A DNA stretch of 64,000 bases, taken from positions 930,001 through 994,000 of the forward strand of contig JAUTDP010000002.1 in the NCBI GenBank assembly GCA_033439795.1. Reading direction: 5' to 3'. Source of the DNA: Sordaria brevicollis. Taxonomy: Eukaryota > Ascomycota > Sordariomycetes > Sordariales > Sordariaceae. Made by a program: the position numbers and the translations under genes. Shown here piece after piece: positions 35,346 to 46,883 of the stretch. The notes below the pieces were generated by a model. That model searched no databases, had not been told where the DNA came from, and saw nothing but the letters and a program-made list of their open reading frames with translations. Within the stretch, counting starts at the first letter, position 1, and each line of letters begins with the position of its first letter.

Positions 35346-35659
35346 CAGCCAGGGAGTCATGGACGAGTGCCCGTACGCCTGTCCAAGCAATGAGGTGTGT
35401 GGTAAACGTACCTATGGATCTGAAGAGGGTTTGACAGACGGGACGAAGATTTTTGGAGCCACCAAATTTGTGTTCATCGAGACGCCTGCGCACATGGGTC
35501 AAGTTCTAGAAGCTGTCGTTTGGGTCAAAGGTGTACAGAATCTCGCCAGCAACAATCGAGACACATTATTTGCATTTGCCCAACTTGACAATCCAATTTT
35601 GGGGCTGAAAGGAAGTTGGGCGTCGGGTATGCTGGTTGTTGGAGGGTTGGATGAGATTC

Positions 35660-35718
35660 GATAAGATACCTGTAGCGATAACATGGAATCCGATAACGAT
35701 AACTTATCGCTATCGATA
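35660..35718. promoter_or_regulatory. Dense cluster of eight GATA motifs
   Basis: GATA cores start at 35660, 35665, 35677, 35692, 35698 and 35715 on the plus strand, with TATC (minus-strand GATA) at 35705 and 35711. Part of it forms an inverted repeat (TAGCGATAA with TTATCGCTA). Fungal GATA factors (nitrogen regulators such as NIT2/AreA, light regulators such as WC-1, siderophore repressors) bind closely spaced GATA pairs. The target gene is unclear: it lies 0.3 kb after the hypothetical gene and 1.1 kb before the cellulase. Confidence 0.55.
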
Positions 35719-36708
35719 AGCTCCTGGTGCCCGGGCGGTGCGCGGCCGTGCTCGATGCTTCCCGTCAATTCAGCATCGTGTTACGTCGAAACGTCCCGCT
35801 TTCCACCATGCTCGCGTCCAACTGCACTTCATTTCCTTTGGTCGTCAGTTCTTTCCATAATTGGTTTTGGTCAGTGGGGCTGAAACCGAGAAGCATCAGT
35901 CTGCGTCAGACTTCGAGGGGGTCTCATATTTCCAACGTTTACTACGATGAACAGGAAGCGGCTCTTGTAGGTGGAGGAGCACATGCTCTCATACATGACC
36001 TGACGTCGACCTCGAAATAACACCTCCATCAATACTGAAAGCCAATATCCCGAGTGGGCGGCGCAAGCCTTCATTAAATCCTCAATCTGTGGCTTTTTAT
36101 ATCTCCTCCACAAAAGCCGTTTCATCTTTATTCTTCAAATCTCAATGACAGGCCAATCTAACATCCAAACAATCACTCTTCCGTACGTCATGGGACACTG
36201 CATCAGCCGTCCTTGAATTCTGTTTTGCTGCGGCAGATCGATGGCTTCATGGGGTAACTTCTCCGCTAGAAACATCGTCAAGGAACCCGTACCGCATTTC
36301 CGTTTAAATGGAGCAATGGCACTTGGCCAAGGTAGCATCGTTGTTTTCTTGGAGGGTTCACGTCCCGGGGACATCGACTCCATCGACCACTCACCATCAT
36401 CGATCTCACCAAAGAACTCGGAATCGGCTCTTGGGTTTTGCAGATTTGCCGCTCGCTACCGGCCACAATACTCAGGATCTGCTGTACCCCAGACTTCGAT
36501 TTTCACCACACTCGGATTACCGGTATCACACGCAGCCATTTCTACCTCCGTACCTGCGCCCCCGCTGCTCGTTCCTTGCAGCCCCCTCGTCCAACCTGCT
36601 GTCTTGGGGAGGAGAACGTCATGAGTTTTCTCAGATCGGAGACCGCCATTGTTCGAGCCACCCGGTTGCCCGCATATTCAGGAAATATGCCCAGTCCTGG
36701 GGAGTAGT

Positions 36709-36750
36709 CGGGTAATTACAACCGAGTGTATGGATAATCTGGGACTATAA
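36709..36750 (+). promoter_or_regulatory. Endoglucanase core promoter (CGG-N10-CCG and TATAA)
   Basis: TATAA at 36746-36750 is 74 bases before the GH45 start. Just upstream, 36709-36724 reads CGG, ten bases, CCG, a layout like zinc-cluster activator sites; the classic cellulase regulator spacing is eleven, so assignment is tentative. Confidence 0.45.
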
Positions 36751-36823
36751 GAAGGCGGATCGGACCCTTAGCTTTCCATCCAAATCCCAGGACCAGCCTT
36801 TTCCACCTCAGACAAGACACAAT

Positions 36824-37775
36824 ATGCGGTCCTCCACTCTCTTACAAACCGGCCTTGTAGCCGTTCTTCCCTTCGCTGCTCAGGCCGCCTCTGGCTCCGG
36901 CAAGTCTACCAGATACTGGGACTGCTGCAAACCCTCTTGCTCCTGGTCCGGCAAGGCTTCTGTCAACCGCCCCGTCCTCGCCTGCGACGCAAATAACAAC
37001 CCTCTGACCGACGCCGGCGTCAAGTCCGGATGTGATGGTGGTTCTGCATACACCTGTGCCAACAACTCTCCATGGGCTGTGAACGACCAGCTCGCCTACG
37101 GCTTCGCCGCCACCAAACTGAGCGGCGGAACTGAGTCGTCTTGGTGCTGCGCCTGCTACGCGTGAGTTTTCCCTTTGCGGCTTGTATGTTACTCAACCAC
37201 TGACGAACACCTACTCCAGACTCACCTTCACCTCTGGCCCTGTTGCCGGCAAAACCATGGTCGTCCAGTCCACCAGCACCGGTGGCGATCTGGGCTCCAA
37301 CCACTTCGACATCAACATGCCAGGCGGCGGCGTCGGCCTCTTTGACGGCTGCAAGCGCCAATTCGGCGGTCTTCCCGGCGCTCAGTACGGCGGTATCAGC
37401 TCGCGCAGTCAGTGCGACTCCTTCCCTGCTGCTCTCAAGGCCGGCTGCCAATGGCGCTTCGACTGGTTCCAGAACGCCGACAACCCGGACTTCACCTTTA
37501 AGCAGGTCCAATGCCCCTCCGAGCTCACCTCCCGTACCGGCTGCAAGCGTAACGATGACTCTCAGTTCCCGGCTTTCACTCCTCCGTCTGGTGGAGGCAG
37601 CAGCCCCTCTACTCCGACGAACCCTCCTTCTGGCGGTGGAGGCGGCGGTGGTGGTTCTGGATGTGCGGCGGATAAGTACGCTCAGTGTGGCGGTACGGGG
37701 TGGTCTGGGTGCACTAATTGCCCGTCGGGGTCGACTTGCCAGGCTATTAACGACTACTATCACCAGTGTGTTTAA
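36824..37775 (+). CDS. GH45 endo-beta-1,4-glucanase with CBM1
   Basis: Secreted cellulase cleaving internal beta-1,4 bonds. Exon 1 is 36824-37161 and exon 2 is 37220-37775, joined across a 58-nt phase-2 intron (GTGAGT...CCAG), giving 297 aa. Signal peptide about residues 1-21. The GH45 signature [12 protein letters not shown] supplies the catalytic base Asp33, and [17 protein letters not shown] supplies the acid Asp143; the spacing agrees with Humicola EGV. A Gly/Pro/Ser linker leads to a complete C-terminal CBM1 ([17 protein letters not shown] to YYHQCV) that binds crystalline cellulose. All expected cysteines appear present; intact. Confidence 0.97.
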
Positions 37776-39175
37776 GTAGTACCGAGTGGTATGCTGAGCG
37801 GTGGTGCTTTGAGGTCTGCGAGTTGGAATTGCTTGCGAAATTGTCGGTGGACAGCACGATCTTCGGGTACAATTCAGCCGTGCTTCTGGTCGTCGATTCC
37901 TCAAACATTCTTCGAAGACTTCAGTGTCTTCATCACTTTAGATTATCTGTCCACCACCCTTGTCAAACTCTTAGCTCGGACACAGATTGTCTCAATTTTT
38001 GGCATTGCGAACACTTGTTGGCTTTCTTGACCACGCAGCAATGCACTGAGAAACGAGGAAAGTTGTGACCTCACTTTTCGTAATCCGAATAGCGACCGAC
38101 TGCGCCTGCTGTCGTAGAACCTGACTGAATCATCGGTGTCGAGGGAAGGAGAAGTTCGGTATGGCTTCCCATCCTTCAGGGCCGTAATCCGTGAGAGCAA
38201 TGACAGGTCATCGGTATCCGGCCGATGTGCCCGTAGCAGGCACCGAAGTGAGCAATGTGCACCTTCCCTTAAAAACAGTTAATGATCTGGCATGTGGCAG
38301 CTCAGAGTAAGAACTAACGGTGCATCAAAACTTTGAGTGGAAGGGTCTCTAGGAGGGTGCTTGCGGTTATGAGATGGTTGGGTACAAGGCAGGCATGATG
38401 AAAGGGGGTCCAGACATCTGAGAAACGGAAATTGGAGCTCTCTTCAACATCATCCCGTCTCGTCTCTGTTCCCCGCGGCACCTCAATTCTTACTCTCCTC
38501 AAGCCTCGTTCTCTCAACCCGAAATAGTTGAGCGATAACGCCAGACAACTTTCCTTCACGAGCAGCTCACTACCATCGCATCACATTGTTTTCAACCCTC
38601 TTCTGCTGTTACTGCTTTTTAGCCCCGAGCACCGAAATCTCTACTCCGTTATCCTTCCTCTTTAAGGTCATGATTCAGTTGACTTCTCGGGCTCCGGAAT
38701 CCAGGTTTACACTCAGGGTGCTACCGTTTCCCAGTTCTTGACATATCACCTCACTTGGGATCAAGACTTTCTTTGTGGACGATTTCAGATTCAATTTCCC
38801 ACCTGAAAATGCTAACTAGCATACAATCTTCAGGACCAAAGCCTCAACTGGCTGATAGTGTGCGTCCACACATGCCAGCTATACTTTGTCGCTCCTGGAA
38901 AGTCCTTGAACCTCGTCCGTCTCATTTTCTTCGGAAGCGCTTCCCAACACAATGTCAAACTCTTTTAATCCTTCAAAGCCAACACAAATGAATCTCATGT
39001 TTCCCTTCAGACCCCATACCACGTAACCATTCATCGAGAGCGAAGTCCAAATTATCGGCGAGTGCCGTCAGGGGGGGCTGAAGTTTGAGCTCTAGTTAGC
39101 CATCCATCTCATCCATCACTGTTGTTTCGTTGTCAACACTTACACTTCATAGCTCATCTTCTCCCTGGCACTCGC
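37776..39175. other. Gene-poor interval
   Basis: About 1.4 kb between convergent genes. Only short frames without motifs; nothing recognised. Confidence 0.45.
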
Positions 39176-39529
39176 TTAGAAGCTGGTCTGGACAGCGCGC
39201 TTGTTCTTCTCGACAATGGTGCCAACAGCAATGCCATCGACGACGGCAGCAGCGACGATGCCATCATCGGCATCAGTGGGAGCCAAGCGGGGGTAGTCGC
39301 AGTCGGAGGTCTGCGCACCGCTCTTCTTGCAGCAGCTGCGGAACTGGGAAAGGTGCTCGGAGATGGAGCTGGCGGCGCAGTCGTTGCCGTTGCGCCAGTT
39401 GCCGTTCTGCTGGCGGCAGCAGACCTCGGAGGCGGCCTTGTTGAAACCGCCGTTGTTGTTGAAGCACTTGCAGGCCTCGGCGCCGGCGAAGAAGGCAACG
39501 GCCGAAAGGAGGATGGTGGAAAACTGCAT
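39176..39529 (-). CDS. Small secreted cysteine-rich protein
   Basis: 117 aa, single exon. A clear signal peptide (MQFSTILLSAVAFFAGAEA) is followed by eight cysteines in the order C-x-C, CC, C, CC, C (KCF, SEVCCRQ, NDCAASS, RSCCKK, SDCDYP), which could make four disulfides. The tail after residue 80 is Ala/Val/Asp-rich and cysteine-free. A TATAAA-like box lies at 39664-39669 on this strand, about 135 bases upstream. Size, secretion and cysteine content match fungal small secreted proteins, including many effector candidates, but no function is demonstrated. Confidence 0.75.
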   Translation of the reverse strand: MQFSTILLSAVAFFAGAEACKCFNNNGGFNKAASEVCCRQQNGNWRNGNDCAASSISEHLSQFRSCCKKSGAQTSDCDYPRLAPTDADDGIVAAAVVDGIAVGTIVEKNKRAVQTSF

Positions 39530-42110
39530 TTTGAAGATGTTTGGAAGTAGGTTTGGGTTGAGGTGGGTTGGAGTCGTGTGTTGTAGGTGAGTAGAGAAGA
39601 TGTGATGATTGTGTTGATGATGATGATCTGGATGGAGCAGAGATGGAGGATGGGAGAGAGGCTTTTATATCCAATTTCTCTCCTCTTTGTCTTCATGCTC
39701 TCGTCATCTTCATCTTCATCCTTCTAGATCTGTCCTCCCGCTCATCGTCCTCCTTCTCCATACTGCAGAACCAATCTGACACTAGCCAACAGGCCCGTCG
39801 AGCTCCCAGTCTACAAGCATCACCATCCTGTCAACATCGAGTCCGAGTTAATGGTAACGTAGTTTGCCAACCACATCCCTTCCTGTGAGATGCCTTTCTC
39901 CTACAAGGTCATGACCTGCCCGCATTGATCTTGATGGCAGTGCTGGCTATAGCTGACGGCCGATCACCGCCTTCTGCTTGTAACGTCAATCGTTAGCGAG
40001 TGTCAAATGAATGAGTTCAACCATAGAGGTAGGGAACGGTGTTTTCAACACTGACCGGAGCGGAAGGCGGTGAGGTACGTGATTGGAAGACACGGGAGCC
40101 TCATAGATGGAATGGCAACATTGCTGCTCGGACTTACAACATCGCTTAAAGACTTCAACTGCTTGTTGTAACCTTCCTCATTCGCGTCGACAATTTAGGG
40201 TCATTTGAGCTTCCGCTTCTAGCAGAATCACTAACAGCATTCCTACGAACGGTTCTTGAAGACTTTTACCTTGGTTTCGATGAAGTTAGCTGACAGGCTA
40301 GAATTGTCGTTTACCCGTTTCTGCGCCTGGCCGCCGGAGCTATCAACTGGCGATGCTTCAAAACACAAGTCATACTCCGCTCGTGGTTACTTCGACGGCA
40401 TCACATGAACACATATTCTTCGATTGGAGACGTCACTGGCCTTTCCTGAAGTGTTAATGATCGCGGCCGAGAAGGATCAAAGCTCATTGCATGGCTGCCG
40501 AGAAGCTAGTGAACAAGCGATCACGGCACGTTATTACAGGCGAGAGAAACTCGGACTTGGAGATGAGGCAATGCATTTCTGTGCCCGGACTGACTCTCTC
40601 ACGGAACACGATATTGGTCCATTTATACACGGGAGAGTCACCGACTGGTCTCGACAATAGTTGGCCAGCCCTACATCATACAATTGCCCGCTAAGCTCCT
40701 TCGTTGTTGAGCTTCACTGAATAACCATGGTTTTGCAAATCGAGGTGGCAAGATCAAAGAGCCTTATGGATTCTGATCCTGGTCTGCAACAACATCATCC
40801 ATGGGCGCCTCATAATGTAAGTAGTGTAAGGCGGAGGCCACTCCGTTCTCTACCCGAAGTTGAAGCTTGTCACCTGCCATTCTAGGCTTGATCAGATCAT
40901 ATCCTGAACCACAAGCACACAAGCCAAAATGTGCATCCACCGCCATACCTCTGAAACGTCGGTGTTGCCGTTTGTTCGAGGCATTCTCGCTTGGCCCCGT
41001 CTGGTACATATGGTGGCACCTATAACACACAGCATACCTCCTCCTACAGGCATCTCCACGCTTAACGAATATCAAGTGGTCAAGGACCGACCGGTCGTTG
41101 CCAGATGTAAGAGCAAACCCTTTTTTAGCTGTCGAGGTTGTGATGGTGTAGAATAGCCGCGGGCTAACACAGTAGATCTTGCAGACTTTAAACGGCGGAT
41201 CCGATCCTTCCATGACACGGCAGATAAAACACCCGAACAAAGCCGGCATAAGTGCTGACAGACGCAGTCGCTTAGAGTGACACAGCATGTGTCAATGGTT
41301 GATCCCCTGCTCGGCCTCGACCAACAAGCTTTTTTGTGTTGACAACGTCCAACAGAAGCCGGCATTTCAGGCTTCCACACGGGAACGCATCGCGACCTAC
41401 AGTGGTATAACTTATGTAAGTGTACTAGCTGTGCCGAAGCCGACACCCTTGTGCCCCTGAAGGATACCACCCACACTCTCGACTTGGGGGCTGGTTAGCA
41501 GGGCTGAATGGCTATTTCGTGGTGTTGAACGAGCGCTCTGGCCTTGTAGGGCCTCATGGATTCGAGATTCTGCGGTTGAAACCGTTACTCCATCGCTGCC
41601 ACACACGCCGACGGCCTTGAGAAGTATTTTGATGGCCTTTTCGTATGGCGGAGGATCATGATCTGCAGGGTCCAAATGGGGAAGGTGGGAGTTTCTCTCT
41701 GTTACCACTCCTCGGTTCCAAAGCCAATTAACTGACCAAAAGCAGCGCATGTTTACAGTCGAACGAAATGGCTACAATGTACCGTACGCATTGTCATTTA
41801 TTGTAATGCGAGGAAGCGAGCCGCGTGGGAATAATCCGAGAGTGTCGTTGGGGCGAAGTCAAGCGGCATTGACAGCCAAAATGGGGAGAACAAGGGGTAT
41901 CAACCAATCAGAGTGGCGCCCAAGGGCGTGCCAATGCCCTCTTACCGTCCCCCAACGAAAGGGGTACCACCCATCACGCTAGTATTACGCTTATGGGTAT
42001 GAAGACTGTGGTATGGGGTATGCCAATGCTCGGCATCTGATGCCTAGACCATGACCATCTCCCTTTCTTGATCTCCTTTGCTGGTCAGCACCGACGTTCA
42101 GACTTCAGAG
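39530..42110. other. 2.6-kb gene-poor interval
   Basis: The stretch contains a 174-codon minus frame (40764-41288) and other short frames, none with motifs, splice logic or coding-like codon choice. No repeat pair was spotted by eye. Confidence 0.4.
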
Positions 42111-44923
42111 ATGACTTCTCTTCTGGCCATCGCCAGCATATTGGACGTCGCTATACGCATTGGTACCACACCCACCTCTCATCCGCCTAGTACATGCCAT
42201 CACTAACACATGATAAACCTCCAAGGCATCACATAGCGATGGATACCCGCACCAATGGCCAGCACGAATTAGTCCTGACGGTGGCAGCCGCTGTGGTTTG
42301 CACGTGTGTGGCTCAGTACCTGACTGCTAGAGCTACAGACTCTGAACTATCCTCGGAAGCTGTGTGTTGGATTATACTCCCATTCCTCTTCAAGCTGAAA
42401 GCCAAGCCAGGGATATATGTGCCACCGTTAGGGGATGTGACCCCAACCTCGAAGCGGACACCATCATTACGACTTTGGGGGCCGGCAATATCCATTGCTG
42501 CGTTGAGTTTCTGTAAAACAGAGTTCAGTCTGGTTGTCTGTTGGTTTGTAAGTCATCTGCGTCGGTATGGCCACTATCATGAATGCCTGCTTCCCTTACT
42601 CACACAATATCTCTCACAGCCACTTGCAACACCTCTTCTCTTCAAAGTCAGAGAATATCTACAAGCAAGGTCTGGCGCTGCCAAATATGCTTTGGTCAAA
42701 GGGACTATCTCATCTCACTCACCAGTGAATACCCTCTGGGGGTCGCTTCTGGCTGCTTCAGTTGCCGTGTATGCTTTGGCAGCATGGGACCTCAAGGCAG
42801 CTGCTATAGCGGTGATACCCTTCGTGGCGCTTGTTGGCCTCTTTGTGTCATTCAATCATTTACTGGGAGAACGAGGAAGCTTGGATAACCTCGAGTCAGT
42901 CGTCAAGCCTCTATCCTTGCGGGTTGCGGGCCTCTTACTCACTTTCCAGTTCGCTGATATCTGGGCGTTTGGTTTCCCCAGTGTAGACGCTGTCTCAACT
43001 GCGTTCCTGGGGCTGGCGAAGGCGTTGTCGTGGTACTTCTGTTTCCAAGCCGTACGTCATCACCTGGGGACAAGCTTATGTGTTGGTTGAGGAGAAGACT
43101 GACATAGACATCCTTTACAGACATCATATACGCCGGAAACATGGCGAATTGTGACAACAATAGCAACATTTGGCTTGACTGCAACACGTAACCCGTTCAC
43201 CGAACCGTCAGACATCCAAGCCCTAGCAAACGTCGCCGCTTCACTCCTTGCATTGGCTCAGGCCATCTACATGCTGCCGAAGAATACAAAACAGCGTGCC
43301 CTTCTGTGGATCTTCACTCTTGTTCCTCTCATGCCTTACATGGCCAACATGCTAGCCATCAGAGCCGCAGAGTCTGCTGCACAGCAACTGACATCTCAAC
43401 ATCCTGGACAGCACCCAGTTGCACAGCTAATGGAGAAGGCAAAGGCAGATTTTGACAGCATGTTGTCCAGGCAGTCAAAGACATATGAAGAAGCTGTCGG
43501 TGAGTACAAGCGGAGATACCAGGTCGATCCACCCCCTGGGTTCCGGGGCTGGTACGACTTCGCCGTGAAGAACGAGTCGCCACTCATTGATGACTTTGAC
43601 ACCATCTACCAGTCGGTGTCCCCGTTCTGGAACTTGAGCGGCCAAGAGGTGCTGGACGTAATGAACAGCGCCTATAACACGCCATACAGCGAGTTGTGGC
43701 AGTGTACCTTTCATGGTGAGACAGCAAAGACAGAGTGTCGGCATCCGTACCGCAGTTTTGATCGACATTTCACGTTCCTTCTTGACAAGGTGTTGGGAGA
43801 TCTGGCTGGGTCCCTTCCCGACATCAAATTTGTTGTCAACCATCTTGACGAGCCGCGAGTGGTCTTTCCATCTAATGCGGACTCCACGGATACAAGGTTT
43901 GATCTTTTTGAGATGTCTCAGAAGCCAGCTTGGAAGGAACTGACCGGTCCCTGTTCATCATCTTCCTCCAAGCCCAACGGCACCGCAGCTCAGAACATCG
44001 AAACCTTTGGCCTTCCCTTCGTCACATCAGCGTCTTCCTCCCTTGATATCTGCTCAAATCCTTCCTACGCCAACACATACGGCCTCTTCACTTCTCCTGT
44101 ATCCCTTCGCCTGTTGACCGGACGCGTTCCGGTTCTTTCCACCGGCGCACCCTCCACCATGTCCGACATCCTCTACCCCTCCGCCGCCTACATCGAGTCC
44201 GGCTTCATCTACGATCCCACCCGTGACATTCCCTGGGAACAAAAATCCAACAACCTCTACTGGGCCGGCTCCACAACAGGCGGGTACGCCTCTCCTGCTT
44301 CAGAGCACTGGAAGTCCTTCCACCGCCAACGTTTCGTCTCCCTCGCTCAAAACCTCAACTACCACCAACCACACTCCTACCTCCGCACCCTCTCCAATGG
44401 GGTCATCACCCGCGTCACCTCGCACTTTCTCAACAGCCGCCTCTTCTCCGTCTTTTTCACCCGCTTTCAATTCTGTTCCGGCTCCAGCTGTCGAGCCCAG
44501 CGCGCCTTCTTCCGGACTAAATCCTACGCTGACAAAGACGAAGCTTTGCAATCTCGTCTGGTGTTTGACCTAGACGGCAACGGCATATCAGGACGGTATT
44601 ACAAGCTGTTGGCGAGCAACTGCGCGGTGCTAAAGCAGACGTTGTTGAGAGAGTGGCATGATGATCGCTTGGTTCCCTGGGTGCATTACTTCCCGGTTAG
44701 TATGGGCATGGAGGAGGTGCCGGAGTTGGTGATGTACTTGACTAGTACGGAGGAGGGAAGGGAGAAGGCGAGGGAGGTGGCGGAAAGGGGGAGGGAGTGG
44801 TGGGGGAGGGCGTTGAGGGAGAGGGATATGGGCGTTTATTTGTATCGGCTGCTTTTGGAGGTGGGGAGGTTGCAAGATGGGAAGAGGGGGAGGGGGGTGC
44901 CCAGGGTTGTGGGGAGTAGGTAG
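42111..44923 (+). CDS. GT90 (CAP10-like) multi-pass membrane glycosyltransferase
   Basis: Exons 42111-42162, 42237-42547, 42620-43051 and 43121-44923, all GT-AG and in phase, give 865 aa. If the short first exon is not used, translation from 42239 (MDTRTNGQ) gives 847 aa. The N-terminal 300 or so residues are a run of hydrophobic helices. The lumenal C-terminal half has the GT90 pattern seen in cryptococcal capsule protein CAP10 and related xylosyltransferases: NNLYWAGSTTGGY, SFHRQRFV, ISGRYYKLLASNCAVLKQT and EWHDDRLVPWVHYFPV. It is expected to act in the Golgi on surface glycans; donor and acceptor are unknown. Intron 2 (72 nt) has no stop if retained, so a longer isoform is possible. Confidence 0.9.
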
Positions 44924-45459
44924 TAAGCCAGAGGGAGTGGTGCGATATTGGATTGAGGATTTGGGTATGGGTTAGTCTTTGGATAGAGCTGGATATTGAA
45001 ATTTGGATATGATCGAATATGGTTAGTATAATCCCTACGTACACTTGTGACAGTGAGGCAGTCCAATGTGGTCAAGCCATACTTCATCTTGGATTCCTAT
45101 GCCGCGGTAAGTTGTCCTTTCGGCAAGCCAAAGCGGTTGCTTATTCGTTTTAAAGTAGGAAGTAATAGGCCAGCATCCGTTTAAACTCAGTTCATGTTTT
45201 AGACTCATGATGCATCTGCCGGAATTGCATCGGATGCATCCGTTATTGGTCTTCTAGTAACAGACAGGTTTATTAGCCACTCCCCGATTTCTTATCTATA
45301 ACCGTTTCCGATACAAAGGAAAACCATTGGCCGGGATTTAATGTGGGATATATATTTGATTACACACAAAAAAGAGGGGTAAAAAAAGACACAGGACGCC
45401 AAACTGGCCTGACAAAGCAAAAAGGAAGTGGAAAAGAAAAAAAGCAAAAGAAGAAATCG
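44924..45459. other. Intergenic; Pol III terminator of the tRNA
   Basis: An A-run at about 45437-45443 is a T-run on the minus strand just after the tRNA-Ala, as needed to stop RNA polymerase III. Otherwise nothing was recognised. Confidence 0.5.
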
Positions 45460-45544
45460 TGGACGAGCTGGGAATCGAACCCAGGACCTTTCGCATGCTC
45501 GGAAACATGCTAAGCGAACGCTCTACCAACTGAGCCACACGCCC
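45460..45544 (-). tRNA. tRNA-Ala(AGC) with 12-nt intron
   Basis: The minus strand from 45544 folds as acceptor GGGCGTG, D arm GGCTCAGTTGGTAGAGC, anticodon stem TTCGC/GCGAA with loop TTAGCAT (anticodon AGC), and T arm CTGGG/CCCAG around TTCGATT. The 12 extra bases lie one base 3-prime of the anticodon, the standard nuclear tRNA intron site; removing them leaves 73 nt. The G3:U70 pair that identifies alanine tRNA is present. One oddity is a U-U mismatch at positions 6:67 of the acceptor stem. Confidence 0.93.
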
Positions 45545-46011
45545 GATTCATGTTTATCGGGCGCTCATGTTTGCCTTAAGAAGGTAAACGCAGAGAAAAT
45601 GGGAAGAAGTTTGGATTTGTCCCGCTTTTGAGGGTCGAGGGTGGGGGAGGGGTTTTGGCCTTTGGGGATGAAGGTTTTTGGATCGGATCTTTGGACCTTG
45701 AGTTGTGATGAATGGTGATTGGTGGATTTCTAGCTTTAAGTGACTGGATTACCGCGGAGTTTCGTTATTTCATTTTTTACTTCTAGCTCAAATTGCTGCT
45801 AGTAGTTTCTAGAGGAGTGAAGAGGGTGGTGTATCGGGAGTTAAGAGAAGCTATCACTGCCCGTCCACGTTCTATTGGTAGAACGAGATCAAGTCGTACT
45901 AATGACCGAGTCAGCAAACTGAACGATACCATAGGCACGGTTGACTCAGAATTCGAGACTGAATGAGGAAAAGGAAACTGTTGCACGCGATCAGTAATGC
46001 CAACTATCACC
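45545..46011. other. Intergenic, no gene seen
   Basis: About 470 bases between the tRNA and the TIR-bounded element. Nothing recognised. Confidence 0.5.
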
Positions 46012-46883
46012 TTAGGGCCTGATCGGCATCGTGCGATTCCCGGGACTGCAGGCCGTTTTTGAAGGTTTTCAGAGGTTTTGAAAGCTTTGGTTACAATGCA
46101 AATAGATAACCTCTTCTTTTATCAAAGCCGCTTTGCTTCTTATAGTAGTGCCCGGGCCTCTTTCTTCTTAGCGCTATCGAAATGCTCTCTCTGCAATCGT
46201 CTTTGCCAAGCTCCGATGTACCTTTTGGAAAAGGACTCCAACAAAAAGCCAAGCACCAATTAAACTCTAGGATTTCTCTGCGATTCATCACTTTTTGTCC
46301 AATTTTCTCGAATTCCAACCAACGTCCCCAAACCACGTTAATAAATTTTTTTGGAACGACAATCGCAAAGACCACGATTACAAAGACGATACTTTCGTTC
46401 CCGCCCCACCCGACTCCACAACTACCTTGTACCTAACACCTTCTGCCGAGCCGCTTAAATCTACTGTACTGCCTGCTTAAATCTACTGTACCCACATGGA
46501 AATCGCGGCGAAAACACCAAATGGCACGGGCCCTCGCTATACCAGGGACTATTCGAGCCGTTCGAGGTACTAGAGCTCCAATTGCTGTTTAGCTCCAAGA
46601 AAATGAGATACGAAGAAATCCGTTGCGACAGTATCAATCTAGGGCTTCTCAACCTCTCGAAAATTCAATCTCGGATCAAGATCTCGCCTCAAAGTCTACC
46701 TCTATAACGTTTCTTTCCCTCATTATTCAAATTTTTATCTCGCGTGGTCGTTGCGAAACTTGGGCAATGAGACTGAGCCCTGCGAGCTTGATGTACTCCG
46801 TAGATTTAAGCAGACAGTACAGTAGATTTAACCGACTCGCCTTCTGCAATTCCAGGAATCGCACGAAGCCGATCAGGGCCTTA
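46012..46883. mobile_element. About 0.87-kb TIR-bounded element with nested inverted repeats
   Basis: The left end (46012-46051) contains GGGCCTGATCGGCATCGTGC. The right end (46844-46883), read on the minus strand, contains GGCCCTGATCGGCTTCGTGC; about 33 of 41 bases agree, including TGCAG at the inner edge. A second inverted pair lies inside (46450-46491 and 46800-46840), each arm holding two copies of CTTAAATCTACTGTAC in tandem. There is no transposase-like ORF, and no certain target duplication (a TA at each end is possible). It is probably a decayed non-autonomous DNA transposon. Confidence 0.7.

Larger units (their letters stand above)
35346..36823. other. Intergenic upstream of the GH45 gene
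   Basis: About 1.5 kb holding the GATA-motif cluster (35660-35718) and the likely endoglucanase promoter. A plus-strand frame at 35359-35664 is open but has no recognised feature. Confidence 0.5.

Noticed and set aside
40764..41476. Overlapping minus-strand frames with several cysteines
   Set aside because: No signal peptide, no consistent cysteine spacing and no splice pattern linking them.
42194..43090. GT90 translation starting at 42194 and reading through 42548-42619
   Set aside because: 42548-42619 has perfect GTAAGT and CTCACAG borders and breaks a hydrophobic helix; 42194 lies inside the first predicted intron.
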